Assembly (NCBI RefSeq): GCF_901933205.1
Contig: NC_044577.1
Coordinates: forward strand, 6,583,321-6,647,320
Length of the DNA: 64,000 nucleotides
Origin: Camarhynchus parvulus
Lineage: Eukaryota > Chordata > Aves > Passeriformes > Thraupidae
Direction: 5' to 3'
Under the pieces are notes generated by a model. That model searched no databases, was not told the DNA's origin, and saw nothing but the letters and a program-made list of their open reading frames with translations. The position numbers were made by a program, and so were the translations under genes. Shown in pieces: positions 50,781 to 62,895 of this stretch (within the stretch, counting starts at the first letter, position 1; each line of letters opens with the position of its first letter).

Positions 50781-53700
50781 CAGCCTCACATGAGCAGGAG
50801 TCACCTGTGAATTTTTTTCTTTCCTTCTTTATTTATTTTTAAACAATACTCTTGTTTTCAGCAGCATATAAATGCCTTTAAATTTTATAATTTTAACTTG
50901 TCTTGGAGATTATTTGAAAAGTCTCCTGGATATACACAACTCATGCAGTGGGACGTTGAGCTGCTGCTGTAAAAGTTAAAGAACTGGAGAAATCACAACA
51001 GCCATAGAATTCCTAGTCTTTTTGATGAATGGTTCAAAGGAAATCATTGTGCTTATAATTCAAAACCACAGTGATTAATTCTCAGATTTTTTGGAGATAA
51101 TATTGTTAGCAATTTTCTCATTGTGGTGTGTCAAAATGTCTGACAATGGGTAACATAAACAGCAATACAGGAAACAGCCAACCTACTGTATGTTTTTTGG
51201 GTGTATTTGAGAGCACAACTGTGGTTTTTCTAAAAGAATCTCTTTTCTTCCAGCATGTGATGCCACTTTCAGCTACTCCAACACTCAGGTTCCTCATCTG
51301 AGTCCTGTTCTCCCCAAATCTATAGTAACTATTTAAACAGTAAATTAACACATTTATTAATGGTTACATGCCTTGGTGGCAGTGCATGAGATGCTGTAAT
51401 TATTTGTTGTACCTTACTTCTTCTTTCCCTTACTTTTTATTAATTGGATCAACTTAAGATTATAAATTCTTCTTCTATTCTTATCAGGAAAAATAAATTG
51501 ATCTGTGGAATTTGTTGCTTAATAAATACTCAGGAGAATCAGTAGAAAGATATTTTTTTTTCCCCTTAAGAATTCTGTGTTGGGCAGTTTTGAGTTTCCA
51601 AAGACATAACTATCATCTAGTTCCTGGAAAAAATCTTGCAAATTTCTTCTTCAGCAAACAGGCAAAGTTTGCACAAAATAAAAACACTTTTGACAAAGAG
51701 AAATGAATCCCAAAGTTAAATTCCAATATTTGAGAAGTGCATATTTTAATATAACAATTCTGCTGTGAAAGCAAGTGGTGAAATTGGAGTTTAGAAACCA
51801 TGGTGTTTTTCACAGCATTCCTGGCTTCCCTTTTTCTTTACAGCTGGCTTCCAGTTGATTTAGTATTTCACATCAAGCATATTTCTAAATGAATTCTGAA
51901 GAAAGACTTGGGAATTGTCAGGTGATGGAAGATCAGTCTTGATCATATAAAGTTACATTTTCCTCTTTAAGTAGGATAGCAAATGAAAATTCACCTTGAC
52001 TTTTGTTCAGTTAGACCTATGACTAGGGGAAAATTTACCTAAAGTACTCAGTCTTTAAAAATCCATTATTCAGTTGCTAAAAAGTCCATCTAGCAAACCC
52101 TACTGCCTTTTGTTAAAAAAATGGGCTGAGAGCTTCATATGGCACATAAAGCCCTATTTTATTGTGGGATAACTTGGTGAGTTTCCCACAGTCACTAAGA
52201 GCTCATGAATGTTCAGCAGGTTCATCCCCAAGGTTACAGCAAGGGAGAGACTTTTCAGACATTGCTCAGAGCTATGTGTACATTCTTGGTCATCCTTTCC
52301 CAGAAACACTTTATGCTTATTTTGGGTCTCGTGACAAATTGAGCAGTACATATATTTAGAACTAAAACATTTGGAATTCTCATGTAAATATTACTGGGTT
52401 AATGTAAGGTACTAACTCTGGCCCGTCACTTGTTGGTTTGTAAAATCCTCTGATCAGAACCTTTGATCCAAACCTTTTAAAGAGGCTTCCTTGAACATTC
52501 CAAAGCAACCTATTTTTGCACTGACATTCTACACAGAAGAAGGTATTTTGGTGTGTTTCATGTCCTGGTGTTTATACACACTGTGATCATTTCTGCCACA
52601 AACAATATTTCCACTAAATGTGAAAGAAGTGTGTAATTTATGCTGTGATACATCCTCATTCAGAGTGTTCCATCACGAAATCCAATTGCTGAGGGTTGAG
52701 CATCCCAACTGAGAAGAGTTTTTTCTCTCTCCCCAGCACTCAGTGCTGTTCCTTTGTGCTGCTGTGAGGCTTCGAGGCTCTGTGCTGGCTGGTTTTTATT
52801 TCTTTATTTTCTTAAGAGAGGGTGATGTTTGGGGGAAGTTTGTTTTCTGTTAACAGTGTAAACCCTTCAGTGTAGCAGCAGTGCCCCTCCGGATTGCTCC
52901 TGCAGTTAGTCCTGATCCTTTATGTAGTTTTGAACATTGCAGAGTAAAAAGAAATCATTGTATTAAATAATCTACTTATTTAAGCACCAATTATCACTCT
53001 TAAGGTGGAGTTTTGTGTGAGAGTTCAGTCTGGGTGAAAAAAGATGGAACAATGAAAAGCACATCATCTCTTACTGCAGCCAAATATTTGTAAACTGAAG
53101 TTGCTGAGAGTGTAAGTGGTAACAGTCATCTTGCAAACAGATGGGACAGTCCTGTGTTTGTGAACTTTTGCCCCAGGAAGAAAGAGAGTAAAGGAAAGAG
53201 GAGAAAGTACAAGAAATGCTTAGTAATAATTACTTATTGTACAGTATTACCTTGCAATGATTGTTTTGCTCAGGCATATGTGAATAATATTAATGGAAAT
53301 GGTCTCAGAGTAATTCAAATATAACATGTAGGTGTAATTTTGAAAATTGCCACTGGATGTTTGTATCATTTTTGGGTTGGTTCCTTTTTCTTAGTCACAG
53401 TACACAGTGTGACAGAATGGCCACTAGACTATAAATGATGTCATAGATTAAATTGCATTCTATAAACAGAAATTTACACCCTGTACTTTCAACTGAATGG
53501 AAAAATCATTTAAAATTTGCCATAAAGAATCAGCACTTTCTATATGTTAAAATCTACTTTGCAGTCTTGGAAAATTAAATTCATAGGGTTTGTGAAGGTG
53601 TCTTAGAGTGGTCTGAAATTTAGATGAGAAGGTAATAAATTCAAGGGTAATCATTTTTCTGTGCAGTGAGGTTAAGTGCTCATCTACTTTAAAGCATGAA

Positions 53701-56700
53701 CTTGGTTGCAGAATATTTTAACTTTTGATGGTTTAGAATTCCCTGTGCACCTTGGCTGCCATTAATGCAGGATGTTGGTGTTCATTGATATATTTTTTTA
53801 TATCCTCTTTCATAACTGGCAATATCCCACTGTTTCACGCACAGTGAAGTCATTAAGACTTCCACATGTGGTTAGGAAGGAAATTCTTTCTACAGAGGTT
53901 TGTACATGAAATCTGTTGGTGGGTTTGTTCATTCCCTTATGTTCTCTGAAATATGCCTTATTACTTTGCAGCACCCTAGCAGGGTAATCCTCTCTCTAAA
54001 AATCCATTGACACCATTCCCCAACCATTGCAAGCTGCCCACAGGTTTTCACCATAACCCCTGAGGCACAGCCAGCACAAGGCAGCTGGGGATGACCTGAA
54101 ATTAGTGCTGAAGGCAGAGACACTTCCACATTCAAATCCTCCAGCTTCCAGTACCAAGCTGCTCAGGTCCAGGATACAGCCCATGAAGAAGCTGGGAACA
54201 ACTTTCCATCCTTCAAGGTAATCACCAAAAGTAAGTGCTATTTTAGGATAAGGCTTAACTAACTTGACTTTGGACGCTGCTGGCCTCTTTCAGAGTTCAG
54301 TTTCCAGTACCAAACTCAGTGCCTGTGTTTGTTTCCGTGCACTGTTTGATATCAGGTCCACTATACCAAATAGCATGAATATTGTAGGTTTTCCAAGAGC
54401 TTTATGCCTAAAATTTTTTGTATTAGTGAAACCAGCTCCTTCATGGAGTATCAGTTTTTAGTTCTGGAAAACACTTGTTTAGTAGGGAATAACATGTATA
54501 AAAATTGTTGAGTCATAATCATTTAGGGGCTTTGGTGACCAATGACCCCTAGTTTTTTTCACTGCAGCCTGATGCCATGGAGAGGCCCCTCTGATACTTT
54601 TATTTTCATTAACAAAGCCCCACATTTACACTGTGAAGATTTCCAGCATTGCAGATTGCAATGAGAATGAAAGATGTTGGTACTGTACTTTCTCAAACAC
54701 ACACAGCCCCTCCATGGAGCATTCTGCTCATGTGGATACCCTCTTCAAGAACTTCATGGCATTGTCTGGTCACTTGTTCAACAAAGGTAAGTTTAAAGAA
54801 GTTTAATTTGTGTAACCAGGCTCAGACTTTGTGCCAAAGTGACTCAGGTAACCACTGAAACGTTTTCAGCAGGAAAGGGCCAAGAGGGTGGGAGGTTTGG
54901 TAAAGAACATTTGTAAATCTGATTACTTCCACTCTAGAATTCATAAATTCCAGCAGCATAAAAGGTGTTAATTTAAGGGTGCTCCCAGTAAAGGATAGAC
55001 AACTTTTAAGCATTAGATTAATTATCAGTCCTAATTGTGCAGCTAAGAACTCTAATAGGCAGAAACAGAACAATTTCTAGTCAGCCGAACTTTTGAGAAA
55101 GTTTTCAAGCTTGTTACTCTAAATTAAATGAGCATTTTTCAAATGCAACCAAATGTTCTGAATTAAGGTCAGAAGATTAAAAAAGTAGTGACTAGAAAAG
55201 TGGAACAAAGAAAGCTGTTTTCTGTGGCTTGGTTTCTTATAGAAGACAAAGCACTGATTACAAAGGGTCGTTGACATGGTGGCAGGACATGAAAGAGTTG
55301 CATTGAGGATTGGAGCTACTTTCAATAACACAGCTGGAATGACTTTAATAGAACTCTCAAAAAAGCTTTTTGGGATATTTGGAACTTGCATGTTCTCTTC
55401 ATTTAAGGTATATTAAAAGGTTCTGCAAATACATTCAGTACTACTTAGCCTTATAGTCTATGGATAGCATAACAGAACTCTTTAATTTCCATGGGAATAT
55501 TCTTATGCTTATTTCGTTGTGAGTTTCAGATGAAAGTTTGTGTTTCTTGGGGTTTTCATAAACATATGGTTTAAAACATTTTAAATGAAAATACAGTGTA
55601 AAAGCTGCTCATGTGAGCACTTAATTCTGGGAAAGAAAAACAAAGGTTGAGGTTTAAGATAGTGTTAAGATCTTTGACAGTGATTTCTTGTAAATGGCTT
55701 TACCTTTTTGAATGTAGAAATACGAATTATACAAGAAATTCATAATGGTTTTATTAGGCTGGTACATATTGTTTAGAAGTAAATAACATATGTTGGCTTT
55801 GTATAATACTGCATCAGTTGTGACTGGCCATGACTGGGTTATTCAAGCTCTCTCATTCATTTTAGCCAATTAGTTTGGCTGCTTATCAGGAAGTGACTTC
55901 AGTAAGGAAGCACAGTAATTCAATTATCAAGCACTCCTTTTCTTACCCTTCCAAGAAAATGCACATGAACTCAATGTAAGAAAAACATTTATTTGCAGCT
56001 TCTTGTCTGTGATAACTCATTATGTTACATGCAGCATGATTCACTGCAGAACGCTTATCTGTCATGGAGGATGGGAGGAGGAAAATGAAAAATTCTAACA
56101 CCACCTAAAATACATCATTGCCTTGTAGGCAGTGAGACCATTTCCAGGAGGAATAGCTCAGTTATCTGTTTGGAGGAAATTCCTCCAGCCCGTGGGCCTT
56201 GTACCCTTTGCTCCTGATCACCTTGAGACATGCAATTAGAAAATCTCCAGCTTGGGAACCATATTGCCCTCAGGGCAGCTCCTGCTCCTTGTGAAAAATT
56301 CAATTTGGATTGCTGAAATTGTAATGTGTCCTCTGAATATTATTGTTAATGCATTTTAAGAAACTGAAATAATGATAAGGATTGGAGAGTGTTCAGAGCA
56401 TTTCACAGTCATTGGTCAAAGTTCACTCTCTCTTGCTCTCAGTGAGAAGGAAAAAATTAATATCAGACTAAATTCACAACATTGCATGCCAGGCAACAGA
56501 AGTATCACTCCTAAGAGAAAGTCTAGCTTTGGAGAGAACTTCAGATGTCTGTGAGTAATTTTTTGATGGTTTTTATTGTCTTTATTTCACACATAAATTC
56601 ACAAAAAAGAACTATCCATACTTTGGGTTGGAAAAGACCAGTGTCAACTTCAGCTGTATTTTTATTCAGGAAGACTAGATGTCTTCACTCTGCTTTGAGT

Positions 56701-57409
56701 GCTGTGCATGGCTTCAACATGCAACTACCTGATGGAAGATCACCCTTTGTATTGCAAAAGTTCGAAAGAACTTCTTATTTTTTTAATATCAATTTATAGC
56801 AGAGGGACACTCTAGTGGTTTTTTTGTGGTTCAGAGTACATAACCTCTCCAATGCGCTTTTCATGCATGCTCAGCAATGGGCCAGCAAGGTGTGTGAAGT
56901 AGCCATGCTACAGGTACCATGAAGAAAGCTGCAAGCTGAGCCTAGAACTCCTGTGTCCACAGCTGGACATTGATCATTCTGGGCAGAAATACAGAGAAAC
57001 AAGAATGGGCACTTAGCTGTAGGAGAGAACAAATTTATCCAAAGGGCTGTGTTGTATGAACAGATTCAAAATAATTAAATAAGTAAGAAAGGGAAGACTT
57101 TCCCTCCTTTAAAACTAGGATTTGAAAGATGCTATCTCAGATATCTTTCCAAGTTGGTGTTTTTCTGTACTAATTTAAAGAAACAGGCAGAATACTAATT
57201 TGTGTCTTTTTGGACTCTGTCTTGTGGCTATGATTTGCCAACTTCTCCACTTCAAATACATTTGTCCTATGTTCAGCACCATGAGAGTGTGGGGATTTAT
57301 TCAGGAATCTGAAAGAGGAAACAGATCATTGCAGAGGCTCAGGGCAACATAGGCAAGAAACAGGAATATCAACCCATAGTGTGGGTTCTCTGCTCGCTTT
57401 TTCTACCTC

Positions 57410-57954
57410 TGTTGGGGTCAGGATTGAAGGCACTCAAGACGATGGTTCATGTTGAGACTCAGGTGTTTATTGTTTCTTTTCAGTGTCACAGCCTCATAGC
57501 CTTATTAAGTCTTTCATTAGCAAGGCACAAAATGTCTAACTAGCTCTTGTTACAAGGTCTTTTAAGGCTAAAGTATCCAATTAAAAAAATGAAACCTAAA
57601 TTATTTTTCCTTTTAACCCAATAACTGATCACTTGAAGCCCAGTGTGGAACTTTCTGTCCAGTTACAAAATATCACCCAAACCCGTGAAGAAGAAGGTGA
57701 AGAAGAACAACCTGTCTCCACCCTAAAACCTCTGTCTTCCTTCATATTTATTACTATATTCTAAAACCTCAAACTCTGAGTTTTCCACCCTGTGATTTTA
57801 CATACTTCTAACCAACTACACACCCGTAATCCCAGTGATATCAAGCAATTTTGGAAACCCTCTCCACAGCCCCAGATCAAATGCAGTGCTCTCCTGCGAG
57901 TCTGTGCCCCTCAGCACAGAAAGCAAAAAATTCTCAGCATCCAGGGTTCCACCA
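57410..57954 (-). mobile_element. Solo LTR of an endogenous retrovirus, minus orientation
   Basis: The block begins 'tgttgggg' and ends 'ttccacca', giving TG...CA termini with a short imperfect inverted repeat (TGTTGG / CCACCA). Read on the minus strand, a poly-A signal 'aataaa' (57,471-57,466) lies about 55 bases before the 3' end, where an LTR R/U5 border should be. The wording (for example 'gatggttcatgttgagactc' and 'cttttaacccaataactgat') is of a type I associate with LTRs repeated in passerine genomes, though I cannot name the family with certainty. No primer-binding site, polypurine tract or gag/pol/env sequence flanks it, so a solo LTR left by recombination is the simplest reading. A target-site duplication is not evident: the flanks are 'tacctc' and 'ggtagc'. 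Confidence 0.65.
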
Positions 57955-58012
57955 GGTAGCTAAAGGATCATGGAATTAGTGCTACTGAATATCAGGATCT
58001 GAGGAAAGAGGT

Positions 58013-58579
58013 GAGTGTGCAGGTTTCTGAGCACGCAGATTTGCAGATGTCTGAGTGGGCAGATTTGCAGGATTCTGAGCATGCAGGTTTCTGAGTGTGG
58101 AGATTTGCAGATGTCTGAGTGTGCAGATGTCTGAGTGTGCAGATGTCTGAGTGTGCAGATGTCTGAGTGTGCAGATGTCTGAGTGTGCAGATTTCTGAGT
58201 GTGCAGATTTCTGAGTGTGCAGATTTGCAGATTTGTGAGCGTGCAGATTTGTGAGCGTGCAGATTTGCAGATTTGTGAGCGTGCAGATTTGTGAGCGTGC
58301 AGATTTGCAGATGTCTGAGCATGCAGATGTCTGGGTGTGCAGATTTGCAGATTTGTGAGTGTGCAGATTTCAGATTTCTGAGCATGAAGATTTCTCAGCA
58401 TGCAGATTTCTTTACATGCAGATCTGCAGGTTTCTCAGCATGCAGATTTCTCAGCATGAACGTTCCTGAGCATGCAGATTCCTCAGCATGCAGATTTGCA
58501 GGTTTCTCAGCATGCAGATTTCTTTACATGAAGATTTGCAGGATTCTCAGCATGCAAGTTTTTCAGCACACAGATTTGT
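58013..58579. repeat. Minisatellite on an 8-nt lattice (16/24/40-bp units)
   Basis: The array is built from 'gagtgtgc', 'agatttgc', 'agatgtct' and 'agatttct'-type octamers. Units are 16 bp ('gagtgtgcagatgtct', five perfect tandem copies at about 58,117-58,196), 24 bp (with an extra 'agatttgc'), or 40 bp. The array can be parsed end to end into octamers with one single-base deletion, in the 23-bp unit at 58,357-58,379: 567 bases equals 71 x 8 minus 1. The left half favours 'gagtgtg', the middle 'gagcgtg' and the right half 'cagcatg', which shows stepwise local expansion. Because 16 is not a multiple of 3, open frames on the minus strand (about 140 codons) repeat every 16 residues. I treat them as by-products. 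Confidence 0.95.
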
Positions 58580-59332
58580 GGTGGGTCCTAGCGGTGTCGC
58601 TGCCCCGGCTGCCGGCGCAGCGGTTCCCTTGGAAGGGAGCCCTGGTGGAGGTTTGTGCCCAAGGGAGCTGCATGAATCAGCAATCTGCCACTGCTGCTTT
58701 GGAGGAATGAGAGCTGGGCCGAGCTCCTGGTGAGCAGGGTGAGTGGTTTTGTTACTGGGACAACAGGGGTAAACTTCAGCTGTGTGCAGACCTTTCCAAG
58801 GAGAATACTGGCCCAGTCCAGCTGGGAGCAGAACTGGACTCATGCAGCTTGTGCATCACAGACACGAACAAATCCTAGTGCTGTTGTGATCAGATGGAGA
58901 AAAATATTTGTCATCTAATTGGGTTGGGCTGGGGCAAAGAAAGTCTGGAGTCATGGACAAGCCACATTGTTTGAAATTGTCTGAAAAGACAAAAAAAATC
59001 TTTTGTAAAAATTATCTTGGCAAATTCCTCTCATTTCCAAGAGCAGGCAGATGAGTGTTTTAGATATAAAGCATGACTCACAAATTGAATATAAACCTGG
59101 AATGTTTTAAGGATTTCAATGTACTGACTAAAAGGACAAAGCCCAAAGCATCTCTCTGTTTTGAGTGACATCAGAAAACATGAAAAAATACAAAATATTT
59201 TGATTTTCTGTTCTGTATTTTATCCTAGCCTTTTCAAAATAATGAACCTTTTCCTTACAAAACAATTTCTTAAGGAAAAATTTCCACTTGTTGTAAAAGT
59301 AAACAATTCTTTCCTTCACTATTTCCTTAATA
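58580..59332. other. GC-rich then AT-rich non-coding DNA
   Basis: The first 150 bases after the minisatellite are GC-rich with CpGs ('gtgtcgctgccccggctgc'), unlike the neighbours. The rest is ordinary AT-rich DNA. Open frames of 81-139 codons run out of the minisatellite into this part but have no domain. Confidence 0.5.
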
Positions 59333-59362
59333 TTTGGGAACTACAATTCTGTAGTTCCCAAA
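59333..59362. other. Perfect 13-bp-stem hairpin
   Basis: 'tttgggaactaca' and 'tgtagttcccaaa' are perfect reverse complements separated by the four bases 'attc'. A stem this long with a 4-base loop is unlikely by chance in 64 kb. Pairing does not extend further, and the right arm runs into an A tract. It is too short for a typical microRNA precursor. Confidence 0.9.
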
Positions 59363-62300
59363 AAAAAAAGGTAGTTGGTCGATTTTCTTAGAGGGGAGTT
59401 TAGTTACTGTATTTCATGGTGGAAATGCAGTTCAGTCTGTAGCATTTGTTTAACTGCCAATGCCTGTGCTTTTGTGCATTTGCAAAATACGCATTCACCC
59501 ACTCACACAGGTTTTGAGTGACACAGTTCTTGAAGGCTTATAAGCTTTCTCTAGCACTTTTTTTTTCATTCTTTCAAGCAACCCAGATATCTTCACCATC
59601 TTTGCCTAGAAAATTTATATTTGTGACTCTTTGCTGAATGGTGGGCCATACCAGTTATGGAGGCACATGGCAAGTGGACAAGAACAGTAATTTTTAACAC
59701 CAAATTAATAAACAAGGACCTAATACTAGAAGATGCTGATTTACAGATTCAAAATATGCCCTGGACTGCTGGAGAGCTTTGTTTAGTTTCCCCATTTGCT
59801 ACTGATGGGACAACTCTGCTTGGACATCTGCCAGAGTAGATATTCCAGAAAAAATACTTCATGGTTTAAAATATTTTCTTCCAACATAAATAAAGCAATT
59901 TAAGTAAAAAAATCTCCCCAAACCTATTTTTATTCTGGAGGAAGAGTGTTCTCAGTGGCAGTAGCTAGTCTAGAATAGCTATTGTGCTAAACTGCCACCG
60001 TATGAAGGGAGCAATTGCTGATGGGTACTGCTACAGATTTAAAAAATAAACCAAAACATTAAAAATTATATTAGCTGTTGAAAAGGACATCTTGGCTCTT
60101 GGGACAGAGCCAAGATAGACTCAAAGGAGGCAAGATAGCTAAATAAACTAAATATTTCAACAGTAAAAGAGCAGAATATGTTTGGCCCTGTTCAAATTCG
60201 CAGGAGAGGTGAAGGTCTCAAGGAACTTTTCTCTTGCAGATGTTCCTGTGTGGCTTACAGGAAAGAAGAGAATAATCCAGTGTCAGCGGAAAGAGGACCC
60301 CTGAACAAGTTTACTTGCAGGATGGCTGGGTGCTCAGAGACCTGCACTGAACTGACAGGTAAAAATGGCTCTGGTCATGAGTGTTTATGGCTGAGAGTTC
60401 AGCTCCTCCTCTCTGAGCTCCGGCAGGGCACATGCAGCTCTGCAAGGCTGGGTGTGCCTGGGGCTCACAGCTCCTTGGGAGTGCAGCCTTCAGAGGCACT
60501 CAGGCTCACCTGCAGGTGAATTAACTCTGAGCCTCAAAGCAGAGTGCTGTGATTTTACTGACACATCGTTGGAGAGGCTAAGATACTGTCATTTCCTATC
60601 ACGTGACTATGCTGAGTATTTACAGATAAGAAAGGGAGCTTTCAAAAATATAGTGACAAGATCAACGCAAATGGGGAGAAGAAAATTCTTTTTTTCTGAA
60701 TTTTCTGTCATCACTAAAATGAGAACATGTTGTTCTCAGCATGCATTTGTTAGTGAGAGGATCTCCTGTCCTCAATTTTTAAACAGTTATTTACACTTCA
60801 CATGAGGAAAAGTCTGTTGGGCCTATCTCTGCATTCAAAAGAACATACTAGCTGATATTTAATGTATCTTTAGTATGTCCTTTGAGCTCTCTTGTTTGAA
60901 AAATTGAGTATGAAAATGGTGATGCAGAAATACCTGCCAGCATCCTCCTTTAAATTCAAACATCTCTCTTAAGCAAAGAAGTGTAATTTTGGACCTGCAA
61001 TTGTCACACAGTGCAGATAATGCACTGATCAAAATCACACTGGGTCTAGAAAAGGAGATTCACTGCAGTACCCTGATGATGATGGCAATGAGGCTGCACT
61101 GATAAAAACCCTTTAATCTTGGCAACAAGGGAACCCATTTTTGCCAGGTACCTCTCTGTTCTTTCCTATTGTGTCCTGAAGCCAGATGTACATGTAATGA
61201 TTTCAGTACATCACACCTTTCAGTTCATCATGGGCCTGAGAACATAACACAAAAGGCCAGGAAAAGGTAATAATTTCAGTGTCAGTTTTCAGAAGGCACC
61301 ATTAAATTGATTCTTTCATTGTGTACTTTAATGTACTTCAGAGCATATTTTCTCCCTTTGTTGTAATACACATTCTCCTGTACATGTCAATTATTTGACA
61401 CTTGAAGGAAATTTTGATTCTCCAAGTGTTCCTTGCTAAACACACAGCATGTCCATCAGAGTGCACAGCTACCTTGCCCTTGGTTAGAGGACACACCCCT
61501 ATCAAGAGTTTTAAAACCTGATGATTTTCCTGCCTGTAGGTGATATTGCACTTTCAGAGGCTGCTTCAAATAAGTGCTGTAAAAGAAAGAAATGTATAGG
61601 ACTTCAGCAAAGATATGGACAGAGGCCATACAGGAGAGTTAACTGAACAGAGAGTCAGCTGGGCAAATGCAAAATAAATTGGAAAAATGACAGATTCCAA
61701 CTCATTTTGCATTTGACCAGCTGACTTCACATGTGGTTGTTAAGAACAGTAATTTTCTTCTTCCCAGTGGTTGTTAAGAAGTTGGTGAATGAAACATGCC
61801 AAAAAGGTGTTCCATGGGCAGACTGCATGGATGCTGCTGGCTTGTGAAAATGGTAACAGCGCTAGTTCAAGGAGTAGGTGGAAGCAAGCAGGGAAAACTT
61901 GCTTCTTCAGTTCTATTTATTTAATGGTGCACACCCACCTGTATTTAACCCAAACTCACACTAGTCCTCTACAATTTACTTAGTTCCAGTTCAGAGGGAA
62001 CCACTACTAGCCTAATCATTCTATAGATTATTGCTTTCAGATGCAACCAAAGGCGAGTTTATTAAGAAAGAATTTTCAGTCTTTAAAAAGGTCATGATCA
62101 GTTCAGGACTGTTAGGATGGTCTGGATGTCTTATCCAAACTGCTCCACTTAAGTCTATGGGAACCTTCCTATCCAGCCTAGACAAAGAAGACAGTATTTA
62201 ATTCTACACTAAATGTCTCTGACAGTAAGTATTGCTTTAACAAAAATAAGAATGATTTCTTTGTCTCGGCACTCATTGTTGGGAACTGGGCTGGATGGCT

Positions 62301-62756
62301 AAGGAATTCATCATGTAGAATCATTGTAGATAAAGCCAGATGATATCATGTTGTGCATAAAAGAAGGGAAATTAAGGAAAGAGAAGGCAAAAGAGATGTG
62401 TGGAGTTGCTACCCCATCCTTTCTGCTAAGTGGGCTGTGCCCACTGCTGCTAATGGAGGAAGCCCCAGGCTCCTTCTTAATTTTTTTTTTTTTTCTCTCA
62501 TCAGCATGTCTGTGTCTGGAAAACCAGTGGGGAGTGTCTGCAAATAGATGGGTGTGCAATTTTTCCTTATTCTAAATTGCAATCAGGACAGAAGAGAGAC
62601 TGTTTTTGGAATTCTTCAATCAGAGACAGTCTCTTTCTGTACAAGCATCTCTTTTATTCACTTTCTCTTTGGTTTGTGCTTTTTTTTGGTCGGTTTGTTT
62701 GTTTTGTTTGTTTTTGTAGCACTGCTCTATAAGCTTTGCATACATGTTGTCTCTGG
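59363..62756. other. Mostly AT-rich non-coding DNA, no supported gene
   Basis: About 3.4 kb. It includes an 11-bp hairpin, 'atcttggctct' with 'agagccaagat' and a 6-base loop, at 60,089-60,116. A 119-bp block (60,240-60,358) is flanked by good acceptor- and donor-like sequences, inside a GC-richer patch that runs to about 60,520. There is a T run at 62,482-62,495 and a TTTG-rich tract near 62,690-62,717. Confidence 0.5.
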
Positions 62757-62895
62757 TCAGAATCTCAGAATGTTCTGGGCTGGAAGGGACCCACAAGGAC
62801 CATTGGGTCCAGCTCCAAAGGGAATGGTCTGTCCAGGGATTGAGCCCATGACCTTGGTGTTACTTGCTCTCAGTGTGCTCTGTATTGCAGTAATT
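62757..62895 (-). mobile_element. tRNA-Ile-derived SINE with CR1 tail (TguSINE1-like)
   Basis: Read on the minus strand, the 5' part resembles the second half of tRNA-Ile: 'caagtaacaccaaggtcatg', then a B-box-like 'gggctcaatccc' (62,847-62,836), then a 'gacagaccattcc' joint. The 3' part is a CR1-type tail: 'gagctggacccaatggtcct' and 'gtgggtcccttccagccc', ending 'cattctgagattctg'. A tRNA-Ile head joined to a CR1 tail is the design of TguSINE1 of zebra finch, which is thought to use CR1 machinery. The A box is badly decayed, so transcription by RNA polymerase III is unlikely. The copy is old. A plus-strand open frame over it (62,548-62,937) is incidental. Confidence 0.78.

Larger units (their letters stand above)
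47706..57409. other. AT-rich non-coding DNA, no supported gene
   Basis: About 9.7 kb. It holds a possible G-quadruplex at 48,701, a CTT run at 49,475, a TA run at 50,761, and a somewhat GC-richer stretch at 50,015-50,500. The latter includes a splice-site-bounded 121-bp block (50,015-50,135). At 56,612-56,650 there is a short CR1-like phrase ('actttgggttggaaaagacc') too small to annotate. No gene was recognised. Confidence 0.5.

Noticed and set aside
56612..56650. Possible CR1 terminus, minus strand
   Set aside because: A single CR1-like phrase with no continuing match on either side.
57960..58401. About 140-codon minus-strand repeat protein at the octamer array
   Set aside because: The peptide periodicity simply reflects 16-bp units read three at a time. 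No start context or coding neighbour is seen.
62836..62880. Intact tRNA-Ile gene
   Set aside because: Only the 3' half is readable. The A box and acceptor stem are decayed and it is fused to a CR1 tail, so it is a SINE.
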